Shown here: positions 10,861 through 21,600 of the stretch, piece by piece
Layout: every line of letters starts with the position of its first letter
Numbering within the stretch: position 1 is the first letter of the stretch
NCBI GenBank assembly: GCA_963920705.1
Contig: OY987225.1
Coordinates: 9,031,210 to 9,095,209, forward strand
Direction: 5' to 3'
Source of the DNA: Odiellus spinosus
Taxonomy: Eukaryota; Arthropoda; Arachnida; Opiliones; Phalangiidae
Length of the DNA stretch: 64,000 nt
Position numbers and translations under genes: made by a program
The notes under the pieces: model-generated
Seen by the model: only the letters and a program-made list of their open reading frames with translations
Told to the model about the DNA's origin: nothing
The model's database searches: none

Positions 10861-12843
10861 ATGGCAAGTTTATACCAGTCTTCCGAGAGTAGTGTGGAAG
10901 AGGAGGAAGATCAGTATAACGCTGCAGATTCACGTTATGCTGGGGTAAGCCTACGGTCCCCCCTGTAGAAGCCTTAGGCTTTATACAGACACAACGACAA
11001 CTTAACGAGACAAATGTCACTCAACCTTTTGAGTTTGAGGAGGAACGGGAACCGGAAATAGGATCGAAAAGAAGGAGGAATATATTTAGAGGCCAGACAA
11101 GTCAACACGAGGAATTGCGCGATGTTAATACAGTTAGTAGAGATCGTTGGGTGAATCGAGGGTTAGCCAGCCTTCTGTTTGGGGTTCACCTATATGTATA
11201 AATAGTTTACCGCGACCCTCGGCCTCAATACCTAGTCCCATTTTTCCTAGTGATCAATTTACCTCTTTTTCCGGACCAACTCAACCAAGGCCTACAAATT
11301 TGGGTGAGCAAAATAATATTAATTTAACAAATACCACTTGGACAGCTACTAGGCCTATAATAAATCCAGTACCTCAAACGCATTTACAACCTCCGCGTAT
11401 TGCATTATCTCCACCGCAACAGAGGTCAACTAGTATTCTATTCCCACCTGTATCTAGAGTTTCCTTTCAAACACCTCCTAGACCTATTTACACTGCAGAG
11501 CAACCTCCACAAAATACTAGCTACAAAGTATCGGGAGTTTCATTTTCCCCCAGAAGGATTTCTATAGTTATTCGTAACGCTCAAAAGCGTTCAAGACATG
11601 CAGGGATTCCTAGTTTTAGTCCCTTTAGTGTACCTACGACAAGCTTACCATCTCCTACGACGGGAACAATGTACCTATTTTCGTTGCGCACACTTCAGGT
11701 AATGTCCAGACATCAGTCCCTTTTCATAGACCTATTCCATCTCATGCTCCTTTTACTAGTAGTAGCTTTCCATTAGCAGGTTTATCTGGGGTTTTTCCAG
11801 GGTATAATATTTCTCCGACCCCCAATATTAATTTTCCTACATCTGGCCAGCCAATCTATACCACAGGTTCTAGATTATCTACACATAGACAACCTACTAG
11901 TAGATTCCCAAGAACATCCAGACATTGTTCTAGTAGGAATATACCTACTCAACAAAATATTCCTAGCTCATCGGCAGTTACTAATGAAGAAATTAGGGAC
12001 CTTATACGTGGAATGACGCAATGTTTTGCGACAATGCAGCAATCTCAGTCTAATATACAGTCTACCGTACCACCACCCATAATTTCTCAGCCTGCAGTTT
12101 CGCAACCTAATATATTTCAAACAACAGTCCCACAAAGTACAATTAGATCAGGTCCAATTAATAAATATAAACCTCCGCTACCTCCATTTCAATTTTCTGG
12201 CGATAGAAAGGAAGTTATGGAATATTTATTTCAGTTAAAATCTTTTCAGCGGATTTATAGCTTAGAGGACACTGAAGTTTTACACGTAATACCGAGTAGT
12301 TTAAAAGGAAAAGCTTTAGGTTGGTATCGCGCTGAAGAATGCGAGCGTATCTTATCATTACCAGCATTTATAGCTAAATTAAAAGGAAAATCTTTATCGA
12401 GGCTAAGGAGCAAAAACTTAAAACAGAAATATTACAAACTAAGCAGTTAATGAATGAACCCGTTGCAACATATATTGATAGGGTACAAAATCTTAATTTA
12501 GCTTTGAGCGACCCATTGTGGAATCACATTTAGCTCAGCATTTAGTGGAAAATATGAAACCCGAGATAGTAGATTTTTACCTAGTGAATATACATCTTTA
12601 GAATTACTATCTGACAGCGCAGTAAACGTAGAGAAAAGAACTATGGCCTATAGAAATTTAACATCAACGACATCTAGACCTAAACCTACTCCTACCAGAA
12701 CCCCCACTCCATCAGTTAGAGCAGGGCCATCACAACCTGCTAGGACAGTAAGAGGGTTTAGTCACTCTAATTTAACTTGCCATCATTGCAATAAAACGGG
12801 ACACATTAGACCTAATTGCCCCGATTTACAGGGAAACATTTAG
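10861..12843 (+). pseudogene. Ty3/Gypsy-like Gag, frameshifted
   Basis: This is a decayed retrotransposon gag gene, the structural polyprotein that packages the element's RNA. A plausible start is the ATG at 10861, followed by an acidic N-terminus and then a very Pro/Ser/Thr-rich linker (about 11150-11960). A capsid-like segment at about 12160-12400 has the retrotransposon-gag pattern (PPFQFSGDRKEVMEYLFQL, later 'LKGKALGWY'). A nucleocapsid knuckle CHHCNKTGHIRPNC (CX2CX4HX4C) lies near 12778-12820, followed by a stop at 12843. Several frame changes separate these parts, so the gene is broken. No protease, reverse transcriptase or integrase follows; downstream sequence turns into GCG-rich repeats. 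The element is therefore a 5' fragment. Confidence 0.8.
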
Positions 12844-13467
12844 GCAAGTATAAACGGTATGTAGGTAGTATAGCGCTTTCCTATATTAGCGATTCTCAAA
12901 ACAGCGTTATCAAAAAAGCGTTCATGCAAAACAGCTTTATCATGAGAGCGGATTTCCAAATTAGCGATTACCTTAACAGCAGGTATTCAAAATAACTGTA
13001 TCATATCATGGGATCCGCATATTTAAAACAACGTTATTGTCTCCTTGTGGAATTAATAGTTTTTAAATGAATTTTACCCGCAACAAGAATAAATTGGTTT
13101 CGTGTATCTATTTTTTAGGAAAAAGTATTTTACTTTTTAAAATTTTAGATCAAAAGATTTGTGTTACAAATACGACATGGGTTTATTACCCGAGATTTAT
13201 TTTAAAGACGGCGTGGCTATGGAACGGTACGGTTAAGTTAGGTTAGGTTACCGTTCAAGACAAGAAATCCTCTTAATCGTGGATTCAAACTGGCAAAGGA
13301 CTGTCACTACACCTCTATGAGGGTTGTTGACAATTTTCAACAAGGAGTGATAGATTTGGTCATGGAGCAGCTGCCCTAAATCGCTTCTCGGAGAGATTTT
13401 GGTGGCTTTTTTAAATCCATAAATTCAGAGTGAAAAATAGATTTATGGATTCGATCGTGGTTTGGCG
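12844..13467. other. no gene seen; degenerate GCG-motif repeats
   Basis: About 12868-12990 holds repeated 'AAAACAGCGTTATC'-type motifs that resemble the subterminal repeats at 6.7 and 8.7 kb. A short TTAGG-like run occurs at 13230-13250. No coding sequence is supported. Confidence 0.4.
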
Positions 13468-13914
13468 CTATGTCGAAAGCAGAGTGCGCTTCGCTGGGAA
13501 TTTCATTATAAGAGATGGGGTAGCCGCGTTACATTCTAAACTTTGTAAAATGGCGGCTTCCCATTCTGTGGTTAGAGCTTTTTTACTTGATTTGGCGATA
13601 ACATTCATATTCATACCCAATTTTTGTACAAAACGCATGCAAACGAGATTTAGGTTTTCTCGAAATGTGTCGTCAAATTTGATATAGTCCATTTTGTAGC
13701 AGCCCCTCAAAAGGTAATGTACCATTTGGCCGGTTGTTTTAGAGCAAAATCTGGTGAAATCGTTTAAAACGGTACCTGGATTTTTTAGCGAGGCACTTAT
13801 TTTGTCTGCGAATTGTTTGAATTTTTCGAAGTTTTGAAGTTTCGGATTATGTTCGTTAAGTTTAGATTTGGGATTTTCTTTTAAATAGAGGAACTTGTCT
13901 AGATATGGACCCAA
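13468..13914 (-). CDS. orphan protein fragment, about 148 residues
   Basis: A minus-strand open frame with balanced composition and likely real coding character: mostly helical, Lys-rich, with four Cys and no transmembrane segment. In-frame coding-like sequence continues a short way upstream of the first Met, before stops and a frame change near 13930, so the true N-terminus is probably lost. It lies 120 bp downstream of the larger orphan gene on the same strand, and the two may once have been one gene or neighbours. I recognise no family. It could be a decayed host gene or a mobile-element accessory gene. Confidence 0.4.
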   Translation of the reverse strand: MGPYLDKFLYLKENPKSKLNEHNPKLQNFEKFKQFADKISASLKNPGTVLNDFTRFCSKTTGQMVHYLLRGCYKMDYIKFDDTFRENLNLVCMRFVQKLGMNMNVIAKSSKKALTTEWEAAILQSLECNAATPSLIMKFPAKRTLLST

Positions 13915-14034
13915 ATCTTGAAATCTGGCAAACTTTTCCTAAACGGTACATATGAAACCAATCTAGAAATCTCGATTAAGGAATTGTAGTTTCCCTTCAC
14001 TTTAATGTTTTTCAGAGTTTCCTTAAATCGCTTG

Positions 14035-15690
14035 CTATGCTTTCTTAATGATTATCAGGTGACATATTTGGATACTTCTTGCCTTGGGAGTATTAATGTT
14101 TTTTACCGATACGTTTTTGGACTTGGTCACTGACTTTTTAGACTTCGACGGTAAAGTCACTTCTAGAGTACTATTTCCCAAAGTCGTTATATTATTTTCC
14201 ACGGACACTTTTTTGGGTTTTGTAATAGATTTCCTAGGCTTCGACGATGGCGACCGAAATTTCTGTGGCTTGGTCGGTGTGTCGATTGAAATCTTTTTTG
14301 ATGTTTTGGTTGGGCAGGGTGAGTGTGTCGATCCTGTAGATAATCTCTTTAATAGAACCTTCAGATTTCTCTTTATTAAAGGCGTTATTTTGGGATTTTC
14401 TACAAGATGATCATTAGTGATAAGGCTATGATTTAACCCCTCTTCTCTAAGTGTTCGTAGAGAAGAGGCGTCTATCCCATCTTCGACTACGATATTGCTC
14501 CCTTCAATTCTAGCGGTAGAGTCAATCTCGTTACCTTCCGTCGCTGGTGACGAATTATGAGTCTCGTTAATATCGGTTAACGATATCGCCGGGGACTTCT
14601 TGGACATCGACGAGGCTCCTTTTTTCTCCGATGGAGCTTCTTTCGGCTCAACCGGTGTTTCGGGAGTCGAAACTGTCAAATCCAGCGATAGTCTCTTTAA
14701 CACTTTGGTAGGATTTTGAGAAATAGGTGTTAATTCAAGAATATCCAGAGGGTTATCGCGATGGTCTTGGGTAGCTGGGAAATTGTTTAAGGAGAATTGA
14801 AGACCGACAATCCTTTCTTCGATTACGAGATTTTTCTCGGGAATTTTACCGGTCTCGTCTTGTTGGCGTATATCGCTATGGTCCCTCGTATCTGAAATAT
14901 CTTTAAACAAGCTCTCAAGATCGTCGATTCCTTCGGCGACCAACTGATTGTCGGCCGATCCACCAAAATCTTCCAGTTGAATTCTTGCGTGGAAATCGAA
15001 AGACGATTCCGTTTGCGAAGTCGCGCCGACGACATATTCATTGTAAATACTGGACGCCGTTTCAGTCATCATAGCCTCGGTTATTGATTGGGTAAAATTC
15101 CTTACCTCTGGCATGACTTGTGACGTTGGAAGTGCGAAATTTGTTTCTTCGCTGTTAAGGTCAAGTTCTTGAAAATACATATCGCACGCGTTAGACACAA
15201 TGAAATTACCTGCGTTTTCTATGGGCGTTTCCAGATCGGAAGAAGAATTGAGCGGATACGGAATATTACTAATCGCCGTCCGTAGCTCTACATCTCGTAG
15301 CGACTTATCGACTATAATTTCGCTTTCGTTAAGCATAGCTTCTAAATTCCCTGTTAGCAACGAAAAATCCGCACTTTGTCGCGTAGTATCTATCGGTAAA
15401 ATTTCGGCAGGGGCGTTAATCGAAAAAGCGTCATTTTGCACAATAGGGTTCTCCAACGTTTGACCGTTAGTTCCCGCCGAGATTTCCAGATTATTTACTG
15501 TTCTATCTCGTAAGTCCTCCTGTATGAGCGTCAATGCGCAGTTACGGAACGTATTGATTTTCTCGATTGCTTTATCTCTATTTTTTTGCTTTTTCGACAA
15601 AAGAGCGTTCAAGATGGTTTTCTCCATATCTTTCGATAAGCTAATATCCGCGAAAGCGCTAATATGTCGATTTAGTTGATATTCGATCAT
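14035..15690 (-). CDS. orphan 551-residue low-complexity protein
   Basis: A long intact minus-strand frame that is too long to be chance in AT-rich DNA. The N-terminal 60 residues are predicted helical and charged. The middle is acidic and Ser/Thr/Asn-rich, as in disordered proteins. The C-terminal third is basic, with two related motifs (VLKRLSLDLTVSTPETP and VLLKRLSTGSTHSPCP) and two imperfect copies of a Ser/Lys segment ending KKVSVEN or KNVSVKN, indicating an internal duplication. No enzymatic motif, signal peptide or membrane span is visible. The proline-directed Ser/Thr sites suggest a phosphorylated nuclear or regulatory protein, but that is inference. The Met at 15690 is the first in the frame, and its ATG lies in the AT-rich context expected upstream of a gene. 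Confidence 0.6.
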   Translation of the reverse strand: MIEYQLNRHISAFADISLSKDMEKTILNALLSKKQKNRDKAIEKINTFRNCALTLIQEDLRDRTVNNLEISAGTNGQTLENPIVQNDAFSINAPAEILPIDTTRQSADFSLLTGNLEAMLNESEIIVDKSLRDVELRTAISNIPYPLNSSSDLETPIENAGNFIVSNACDMYFQELDLNSEETNFALPTSQVMPEVRNFTQSITEAMMTETASSIYNEYVVGATSQTESSFDFHARIQLEDFGGSADNQLVAEGIDDLESLFKDISDTRDHSDIRQQDETGKIPEKNLVIEERIVGLQFSLNNFPATQDHRDNPLDILELTPISQNPTKVLKRLSLDLTVSTPETPVEPKEAPSEKKGASSMSKKSPAISLTDINETHNSSPATEGNEIDSTARIEGSNIVVEDGIDASSLRTLREEGLNHSLITNDHLVENPKITPLIKRNLKVLLKRLSTGSTHSPCPTKTSKKISIDTPTKPQKFRSPSSKPRKSITKPKKVSVENNITTLGNSTLEVTLPSKSKKSVTKSKNVSVKNINTPKARSIQICHLIIIKKA

Positions 15691-15699
15691 TTTTTACGC

Positions 15700-16500
15700 T
15701 TATTAAAACAGTCCTAATCATTCAAAAATAACGTATTATAAACGTTTGTTATAAGTCTTTAAACATAATTTTTTTTCAAAATGCATGATTAAATATGTTT
15801 AAAGGGCTACCGACAGTTATGTGTTGCTATCTTATTCTACAATCTAATGATATTATTTGCACGCTACAACTTACGCTGAAGCCGAATATATATCGACGGT
15901 TTAAATCAAAAATGTATATTTAATTAAGAGAAAAATAATTTAAACTTTCCAAATATTGGCTTTGACCCCTCCCTCTAGAATTTTTCTTTCAGAGGTAGAG
16001 TGCCTTTCCCTCAAGATTTTTACCGAATACGTAACCAGAAAAAGAACACATTCGATCTTACCCGATTTTTCCAATAACCTCGCGCCAGTGACCAAGCAAT
16101 TTCCTTTGAACAAAAAAGAAAAAGTATAGATGGGAAGGGCTGTGGTCATCTGGGGTCTATTTTCCAGAACGCGCAGTTAAAAGTGTGAGGGAGTGAAGGC
16201 CACGCGCTTTCACCCCCAAAAAGAACCCTTTTGTAAAATTTAAAAAGAGGATTTACTCCTCAGATCGTAGAAAAACTCCAGCACCAAAAGTCGCTGGCAA
16301 ATCTTTCTCGCATCTCCCAAATGGAGATAATAAAAATAAAAAGTTTAAAAGTATAAGGTCTATGTCTTAATCATTTCAAAAATTAAGATAGAAAACAAAT
16401 AAAGTCGAAGTTTAATTAAAATCAAAGTAAACCTTAAAATCAAAGTAAACCCAACGAAATTTTCAGTAAGTTTGTTGGGGAAAAGTTAGAAGTCTCTCCC
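15700..16500. other. no gene seen
   Basis: Upstream region of the minus-strand orphan. No clear TATA box or RNA gene is apparent. A 17-bp direct duplication (TTAAAATCAAAGTAAACC type) occurs near 16420-16450. Confidence 0.35.
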
Positions 16501-16534
16501 AGGAGCCTTGCGGCAAAGAATAGGATAATATAGA

Positions 16535-16800
16535 TACTTTTTATGAGAGATGCTTTAGACCCCGATTATAGTCAAGAACTACTTCAAGATCATTTAAGTT
16601 AGAATAATGAAATAGATGTATGGAAACAATTTTTGACGTAAGTCTATTAAGTATATGGGATAATATATAGAAACTATTTATGAGAGATGTTTTAGACCCT
16701 GATTATAGTCAAGAGCTACTTCAAGTTCATTTAAGATAGAATAATGACATAGATGAATGGAAACAATTTTTGACGTAAGTCTATTAAGTGTAAAGGATGA
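16535..16800. repeat. two copies of an approximately 135-bp dispersed repeat
   Basis: The marker TTTAGACCCYGATTATAGTC occurs at about 16553 and 16689. Each copy is followed by AAGA(A/G)CTACTTCAAG and by ATAATGA(C)ATAGATG. The same family forms a longer degenerate array at 20.2-21.35 kb, so these repeats bracket the first zinc-ribbon gene. Confidence 0.75.
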
Positions 16801-16921
16801 AAAGGTTGCCGCGGCAGATTTACATCCCCTTCCTCCTGTTTAGGTTGATTATACATGATCCACTCCGAACGTTCTGTTTCACTATCTTAATCACTTACTC
16901 ATTGTTTATGATAAGAGAGGG

Positions 16922-16929
16922 TATAAATA
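16922..16929 (+). promoter_or_regulatory. TATA box, partial duplicate of the 19.2-kb promoter
   Basis: TATAAATA sits in the context GAGAGGGTATAAATA. The preceding about 80 bp (ATACATGATCCACTC, ACGTTCTGTTTCACTATCTTAATC) align with the sequence upstream of the TATA box at 19201. Downstream the similarity ends and an AT-rich 29-bp tandem repeat follows, so no gene remains attached. Confidence 0.6.
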
Positions 16930-16984
16930 TTGAAATTTTCAAATCTTCATCACACGCAGCAAATAAATATGATGTTTTTCATAG

Positions 16985-17097
16985 CGTGTAATAAATATCA
17001 TGTATTTAATAGTGTATAATAAAAATCATGTATTTAATACCGTATAATAAAAATCATGTATTTAATACCGTATAATAAAAATCATGTATTTAATAAA
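16985..17097. repeat. 29-bp tandem repeat, about 4 copies
   Basis: Units of the form TATAATAAAAATCATGTATT followed by TAATACCG repeat about four times immediately downstream of the orphaned TATA box. Confidence 0.85.
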
Positions 17098-17314
17098 AGT
17101 ATGAATTAAATATTTTATAACTAGCAATTTATTGAAAATCTCTTATTTTTCACAAACTTCATATCCTTACAATTCTTATCACGTTTACCCTTACATATAT
17201 GTACCAAAAACTTTTTCTATATCTATGCCATTATCATTAGTGTTTCGCGCAAAGCGAAGCACTGGCTCTTTGTGATAGTGCCAAAATCCCAGCAAAGTTT
17301 GTCTCTCTTAGAGA

Positions 17315-17527
17315 TTGAGTTTTGGGAGAGGAGGAGAATCAGGAGGAGAATTCTATTCTGTTCATCATTTTCCAAGTGACGAATCACGTACCGAGGTGAC
17401 GCCCTCTCATTACATCTCTGGTAGCGTGAAAGGCGCCGACACTCAAGGAACCTCCTACTCTTCAATAACCCACCATTACTACGGGAGCCTACCTCCTACA
17501 AACCGTCCCGAAAAACCGAGACGGTAA
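17315..17527 (+). CDS. possible coding fragment, unknown
   Basis: An open frame of about 70 codons with a composition unlike the surrounding AT-rich DNA (Gly/Ser/Tyr/His-rich, ending NRPEKPRR) and a locally higher GC content. It has no ATG start, the first codon being a non-ATG one, and no recognisable domain. It may be the remnant of a structural protein C-terminus. Low confidence. Confidence 0.25.
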   Translation: MSFGRGGESGGEFYSVHHFPSDESRTEVTPSHYISGSVKGADTQGTSYSSITHHYYGSLPPTNRPEKPRR

Positions 17528-18405
17528 CTTTGTACGCATTGAAATTTCACGTGGCTCTAACAAAAACGAATCACAGCCGGGCTAAACAAGCAGATTGAAA
17601 CTACACTGCGCGCTGAAAGACGACCTCCGCTCCCTACATTTATTCTGGGATGGGGAAAAAACACCCCTTTAGATTTATACCCACTGAATTTAGTAAGTGG
17701 AATAAGCCAGAGAGCCGCGGAAAGCTATCGTCCTGACGCCATCATTTTTCTCGCCTTTCCTACTTTAAATTATAATATCTTTACCAAAATACCTAAGTAA
17801 GGGTGTTATTTTTGTTTATTCCCATTTTAAAATGTGGGAATTGTGCATTTTACAAGTTATTTTTTCCATTTGGCCTTTAATATACCGTAACATCACGTTT
17901 AATTTTGTTATACAAAGGCTTAGTGGAACAAACTCGATACTACCGCTATCACGCACAGCCAGCGCCCAGCTAATGTTTTACTATATTTGTTTTACCATAT
18001 TTTTTTTTTAACTTTAATTTTTGTTTAAATAAATTATATAATAAAATATCATTCGTCTTCGAATATTATAATATGTTATTTAAATAAAATTATAAATTCA
18101 AAATAAATTTAATTATTTAAATTATGACTAAAGTTAGAAGGCGCCACTCAATGCTCGGAGAAGGAAGAGGGCAAGAGGCCCAAGGTTTCTAAAAGCCTTG
18201 AAAAGGGATAACGAAGCGCATGTTTTAAAGGGATATGAAAGTGGATTTTTTAATATTTTAAATTTGTAACAATCTTATTTTAAGAAGATATCCGCGCTTT
18301 TTGAATAGATAATGAAACTGATATTTGAATTTGGTGCGCATGCAAACATCGTTCAATATTTTTTGAATGCTTTTTATCAAACGAGTTTCTTTAAAGGGAC
18401 AGATA

Positions 18406-18918
18406 TTAGATATAAACCAGTTGGGCAGCCGCCCACCTAGAAGGGAGGGCTATTTGTGACAGATATTACAACTCAGAATGGACAGATATTATATTACATC
18501 TGGCAATGGACAGATATATAAGTTTTATTACAACTCAGAATGGGCAGATATTAAATTACATCTTTCGATGGACAAATATAATTTTTTATTACAACTTGGA
18601 ATGGCCAGATATTAAATTTTCAAATCAGTGCAATTCAGCCAAACCTTTCACAAATAACTCTGCCCTTTGAAATAAATATTTTCTGTTTCATATCGTAGTA
18701 TGTCACAAGATGATTTAAATTTTTATTTCATAGTTCCTTTCACCAAAAAAAATGTTTGTTACAAAATACAGTACAACAAATTCAGAATGACTAAAATAAA
18801 ACTTATATATCTGTCCATTGCCAGATGTAATTTAATATCTGTCCATTCTGAGTTGTAATATCTGTCACAAATAGCCCTCCCTTCTAGGTGGGCGGCTGCC
18901 TAACTGGTTTATATCTAA
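18406..18918. mobile_element. 513-bp MITE with about 130-bp inverted repeats, TA target
   Basis: The left arm starts TTAGATATAAACCAGTT and continues through 'GCAGCCGCCCACCTAGAAGG' and repeated 'TGGACAGATATTA' motifs. The right arm is its near-perfect reverse complement. TA is present on each side (18404-18405 and 18919-18920), as for Tc1/mariner-type insertion. No coding capacity. Confidence 0.85.
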
Positions 18919-19200
18919 TACTTCTTAATTACAAACTCGGACATCTCACGATCATTATCACGTTTATCTTTAAATAAACAGATACCTCGAGATGTAAATA
19001 ATACTTCACACCTCGGGATGGGTTTATCCTTACAAATATTTACTTATAACGAGAAATAGTTTCATCCCCTTCCACATTTTAAAATATACATGATTCACCT
19101 TAAATGTTCTGTCCCCACATTTTAAAATTTACATGATTCACCTTAAATGTTCTGTCCCCCTATCTTAATCGCTGACCCACGGATTAAGATAATAGGAGGG

Positions 19201-19208
19201 TATAAATA
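19201..19208 (+). promoter_or_regulatory. TATA box of zinc-ribbon gene
   Basis: TATAAATA is preceded by two tandem copies of an upstream motif (TACATGATTCACCTTAAATG, about 19085-19155) and by 'CTATCTTAATCGCTGACCC'. Transcription would begin about 30 bp downstream and run into a short noncoding exon ending at a GTAAGC donor (19315). A related promoter lies at 16922. Confidence 0.65.
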
Positions 19209-19726
19209 GTGAATTTTACAAACCCTTATCATCACAATCCTTAGCTCCATCTTCAGCAAAAGGAAGACAAAAATCTCCAGTCCAATCTTCTAGCAGAGGA
19301 AGAAATATTCATCGGTAAGCATGAAATATATTTTAACGCAGTCTTTAAATTATAAAATAGTTATCTACGTTAATTTATGTTTTAATTCTAAAATAGATGC
19401 CAATCTTTAATTTAAAACTAAAATAGTTATGCCACCCTTTAATTTAAACTTAACAATTATTTAAACTTAACAATTATGACAACTTTTAATTGAAACTTAA
19501 AAATAGATAACTATGTAACCCTTAAATTAAAGCTTAAAATAGTTATTCATGTCAGTCTTATTCATGCCAGTCTTTAATCTTAAATTACTTTTTTCATCAT
19601 TTTAGACTCACTTAGAATTTTCTTTAGCTAAAACTCGCATAAAGAGTTTATTAGAGTATAGAACTTTTTCAAAATCGTTATTTATCTCCAAAGTAATCAT
19701 ATAATTTGTTTTTAGATCAATCAACA

Positions 19727-20005
19727 ATGACCGAATGGAGAGAAGTTCCCCGCGATTGTCAACTCTCTTGCCCGAGGTGTGATAGTGATCTCGCGTCAGT
19801 CCCAGCTCACACGAAGCTTCTTCATTTTTGTGTGTCTCGTGATTGTTACATGCACAGGAGGTGTGTATTAGTACAACAAAAGAAACATTACCGTCCACCC
19901 TTCATGATGAGTGAACGGACGGTAATGCTTGATGAACGGTTGTTCTGTCGGTGGTGTTCCGACTACAAATATACCATAAAAAATATTTGCGAATGTAAAA
20001 AATAA
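19727..20005 (+). CDS. small zinc-ribbon protein with 5' UTR intron
   Basis: A 92-residue protein of unknown function. Likely metal ligands are C15 and C18 (CPRC), then C35 and C40 with H43 (CVSRDCYMH). A second CXXC lies at 74-77, with a C-terminal CEC. The start is the ATG at 19727: it follows a good acceptor (TTTGTTTTTAG, ending 19715), and an upstream exon from a TATA promoter ends at a consensus donor (ATCG|GTAAGC at 19314/19315). This implies a 401-bp intron in the 5' UTR. The CXXC-(16 to 21)-CX4C(1 to 2)H spacing recurs at 34.3, 63.3 and 63.8 kb, defining a family. No signal peptide or membrane segment. It may be a nucleic-acid-binding or protein-binding accessory protein of the viral element. 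The function is not known. Confidence 0.65.
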   Translation: MTEWREVPRDCQLSCPRCDSDLASVPAHTKLLHFCVSRDCYMHRRCVLVQQKKHYRPPFMMSERTVMLDERLFCRWCSDYKYTIKNICECKK

Positions 20006-20169
20006 ATCAATAATTAAAATATATAACGTAAAAGGAACCAATCTCTAAAATTATTTATAATTAAGCCTACTATATTGGGTTAAGCATACTTATAACGTCA
20101 CGTATCTGAGCTCACCTAACCCAAGCTAGGATATGAATTTATCTGACTTAATCTTTGACTTTAAGAAAG

Positions 20170-21345
20170 TCATGCTGTTTTTGGTATAGGTCTAGTATTA
20201 CATCTGACATGTATATGTTAATATAGAGACTATTTCCGAGACATGTTTTAGCTAGACCCTGATTATAGTCAAGAACTACTTCAAGATCATTTATGTTAAA
20301 ATAATGACATAGATGTAGAATCAATTTTATTGTATAAGTCTATTAAGTATATATGATAATATAGAAACTATCTCTGAGAGATGTTTTAGACTCTGATTAT
20401 AGTCAAGAACTACATCTTAGATGTAGAAACAATTTTTTTGCTATAGGTCTATTATTACAACCGGCATGTATATAGGTTAATTTAGAAACTATTTATGAGA
20501 AATGTTTTAGACTCTGATTGTAGTCAAGAACTACTTCAAGATCATTTAAGTTAGAATAATGACTTAGGATAATATAGAAACTATTTATGAGAGATGATTT
20601 AGACCCTGATTATAGTCAAGAACTACTTGAAGATCATGAAAATTACGATAATATCATAGATGTAGAAACACTTTTTTGGCATGTATATAGGTTAATTTAG
20701 AAACTTTTTATGAGAAATGTTTTAGACCCTGATTATAATCAAGAGCTACTTCAAGATCATAGAAATTAAATTAAGGTCATAGATGTAGAAACAATTTTTG
20801 GTATAAGTCTATTAAAGGGAGAATGCAACCTAATTACAAGTGATTTTTTATCGATTCCTTATCGTTTAAATAGGCCTAATCCACCGATAAAAAGTTTGCA
20901 ATACAAATATTAAACTAGAAATAAATTTAAAACTTATCCTGGAAATAGGCTTAGCGGGATTCATGGAGATCCTGAATCGCGTCCGTGTAAGGTCTAGCGA
21001 CCAATGAGCAAAGTCCCGTCGTTCGCGCGAGATCTCCACGAGACTTACGTCGCGCGCGATTGGTCGCTAGACCTTACACGCGAGGAAATCAGGAGCTCCA
21101 TGAATCCCACTAAGCCTATTTTCAGGGTAAGTTTTAAATTTATTTCTAGTTTAATATTTGTTTGTAAATTTTTAAAATAGTGGATTAGGCCTATTTAAAC
21201 AATAAGGAATCGATAAAAAAATCACTTGTTGTTAGGTTGCATCCTCCCTTTAAGTATCACATCTGGAATGTATATAGGATAATATAGAAACTATTTCTGG
21301 GAGATGTTTTAACCCTGATTATAATCAAAAACTAACTTCGTTCAA
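20170..21345. repeat. degenerate array of the 'TAGACCCTGATTATAGTC' repeat
   Basis: At least six copies of the repeat seen at 16.5 kb, with markers near 20250, 20383, 20507, 20607, 20724 and 21308 and spacing of about 100-135 bp. It is interrupted by a TTAA-type MITE at 20816. The copies are diverged and vary in length, so the array is old. Confidence 0.75.
20816..21249. mobile_element. 434-bp palindromic MITE with TTAA target duplication
   Basis: The ends AGGGAGAATGCAACCTAA (left) and AGGGAGGATGCAACCTAA (complement of the right) are flanked by TTAA at 20812-20815 and 21250-21253. The arms stay complementary through 'AATAGGCCTAATCCAC', 'TAGGCTTAG.GGGATTCATGG' and 'AAGGTCTAGCGACCAAT', so nearly the whole element folds on itself. 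A TTAA duplication is typical of piggyBac-group elements, though the termini are not canonical piggyBac ends. Confidence 0.85.
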
Positions 21346-21516
21346 TCAATTAAAACATCAACTCAAAACGTCGTTCAATCAACTAAAACGTGTAATTAAA
21401 ACGCTTACACGTATAGCGTTTTAATAAATTATCAACGACCGAACTGAAAAAAGTCTAAGTGCTGACATAAAATGTGTACGCATTGAATGAATTAATAAAA
21501 CTACATCAGGATGAAA

Positions 21517-21600
21517 TGAAAAGGTTGCCGCGGCGCCTTCAATTCCTATGGCGTTCCGCCATGGAGATTGAAAGGGGCGCCGCGGCAACGATATACAACT
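21517..21600. repeat. GC-rich hairpin GTTGCCGCGGCGCC
   Basis: GGTTGCCGCGGCGCCTTCAA is mirrored by TTGAAAGGGGCGCCGCGGCA about 30 bp later, with a second short palindrome (GGCGTTCCGCCATGG) in the loop. The string ATGAAAAGGTTGCCGCGGC also occurs at 16797, so these two GC-rich sites bracket the segment with the first zinc-ribbon gene. They could be junctions of a duplicated or inserted block. Confidence 0.6.

Noticed and set aside
14084-14410. Plus-strand Phe/Asp-rich frame
   Set aside because: Antisense of the repetitive basic C-terminus of the 551-residue gene.
17640-17740. Possible rRNA fragment around the CCGCGG-containing GC-rich patch
   Set aside because: No recognisable conserved rRNA segment could be read.
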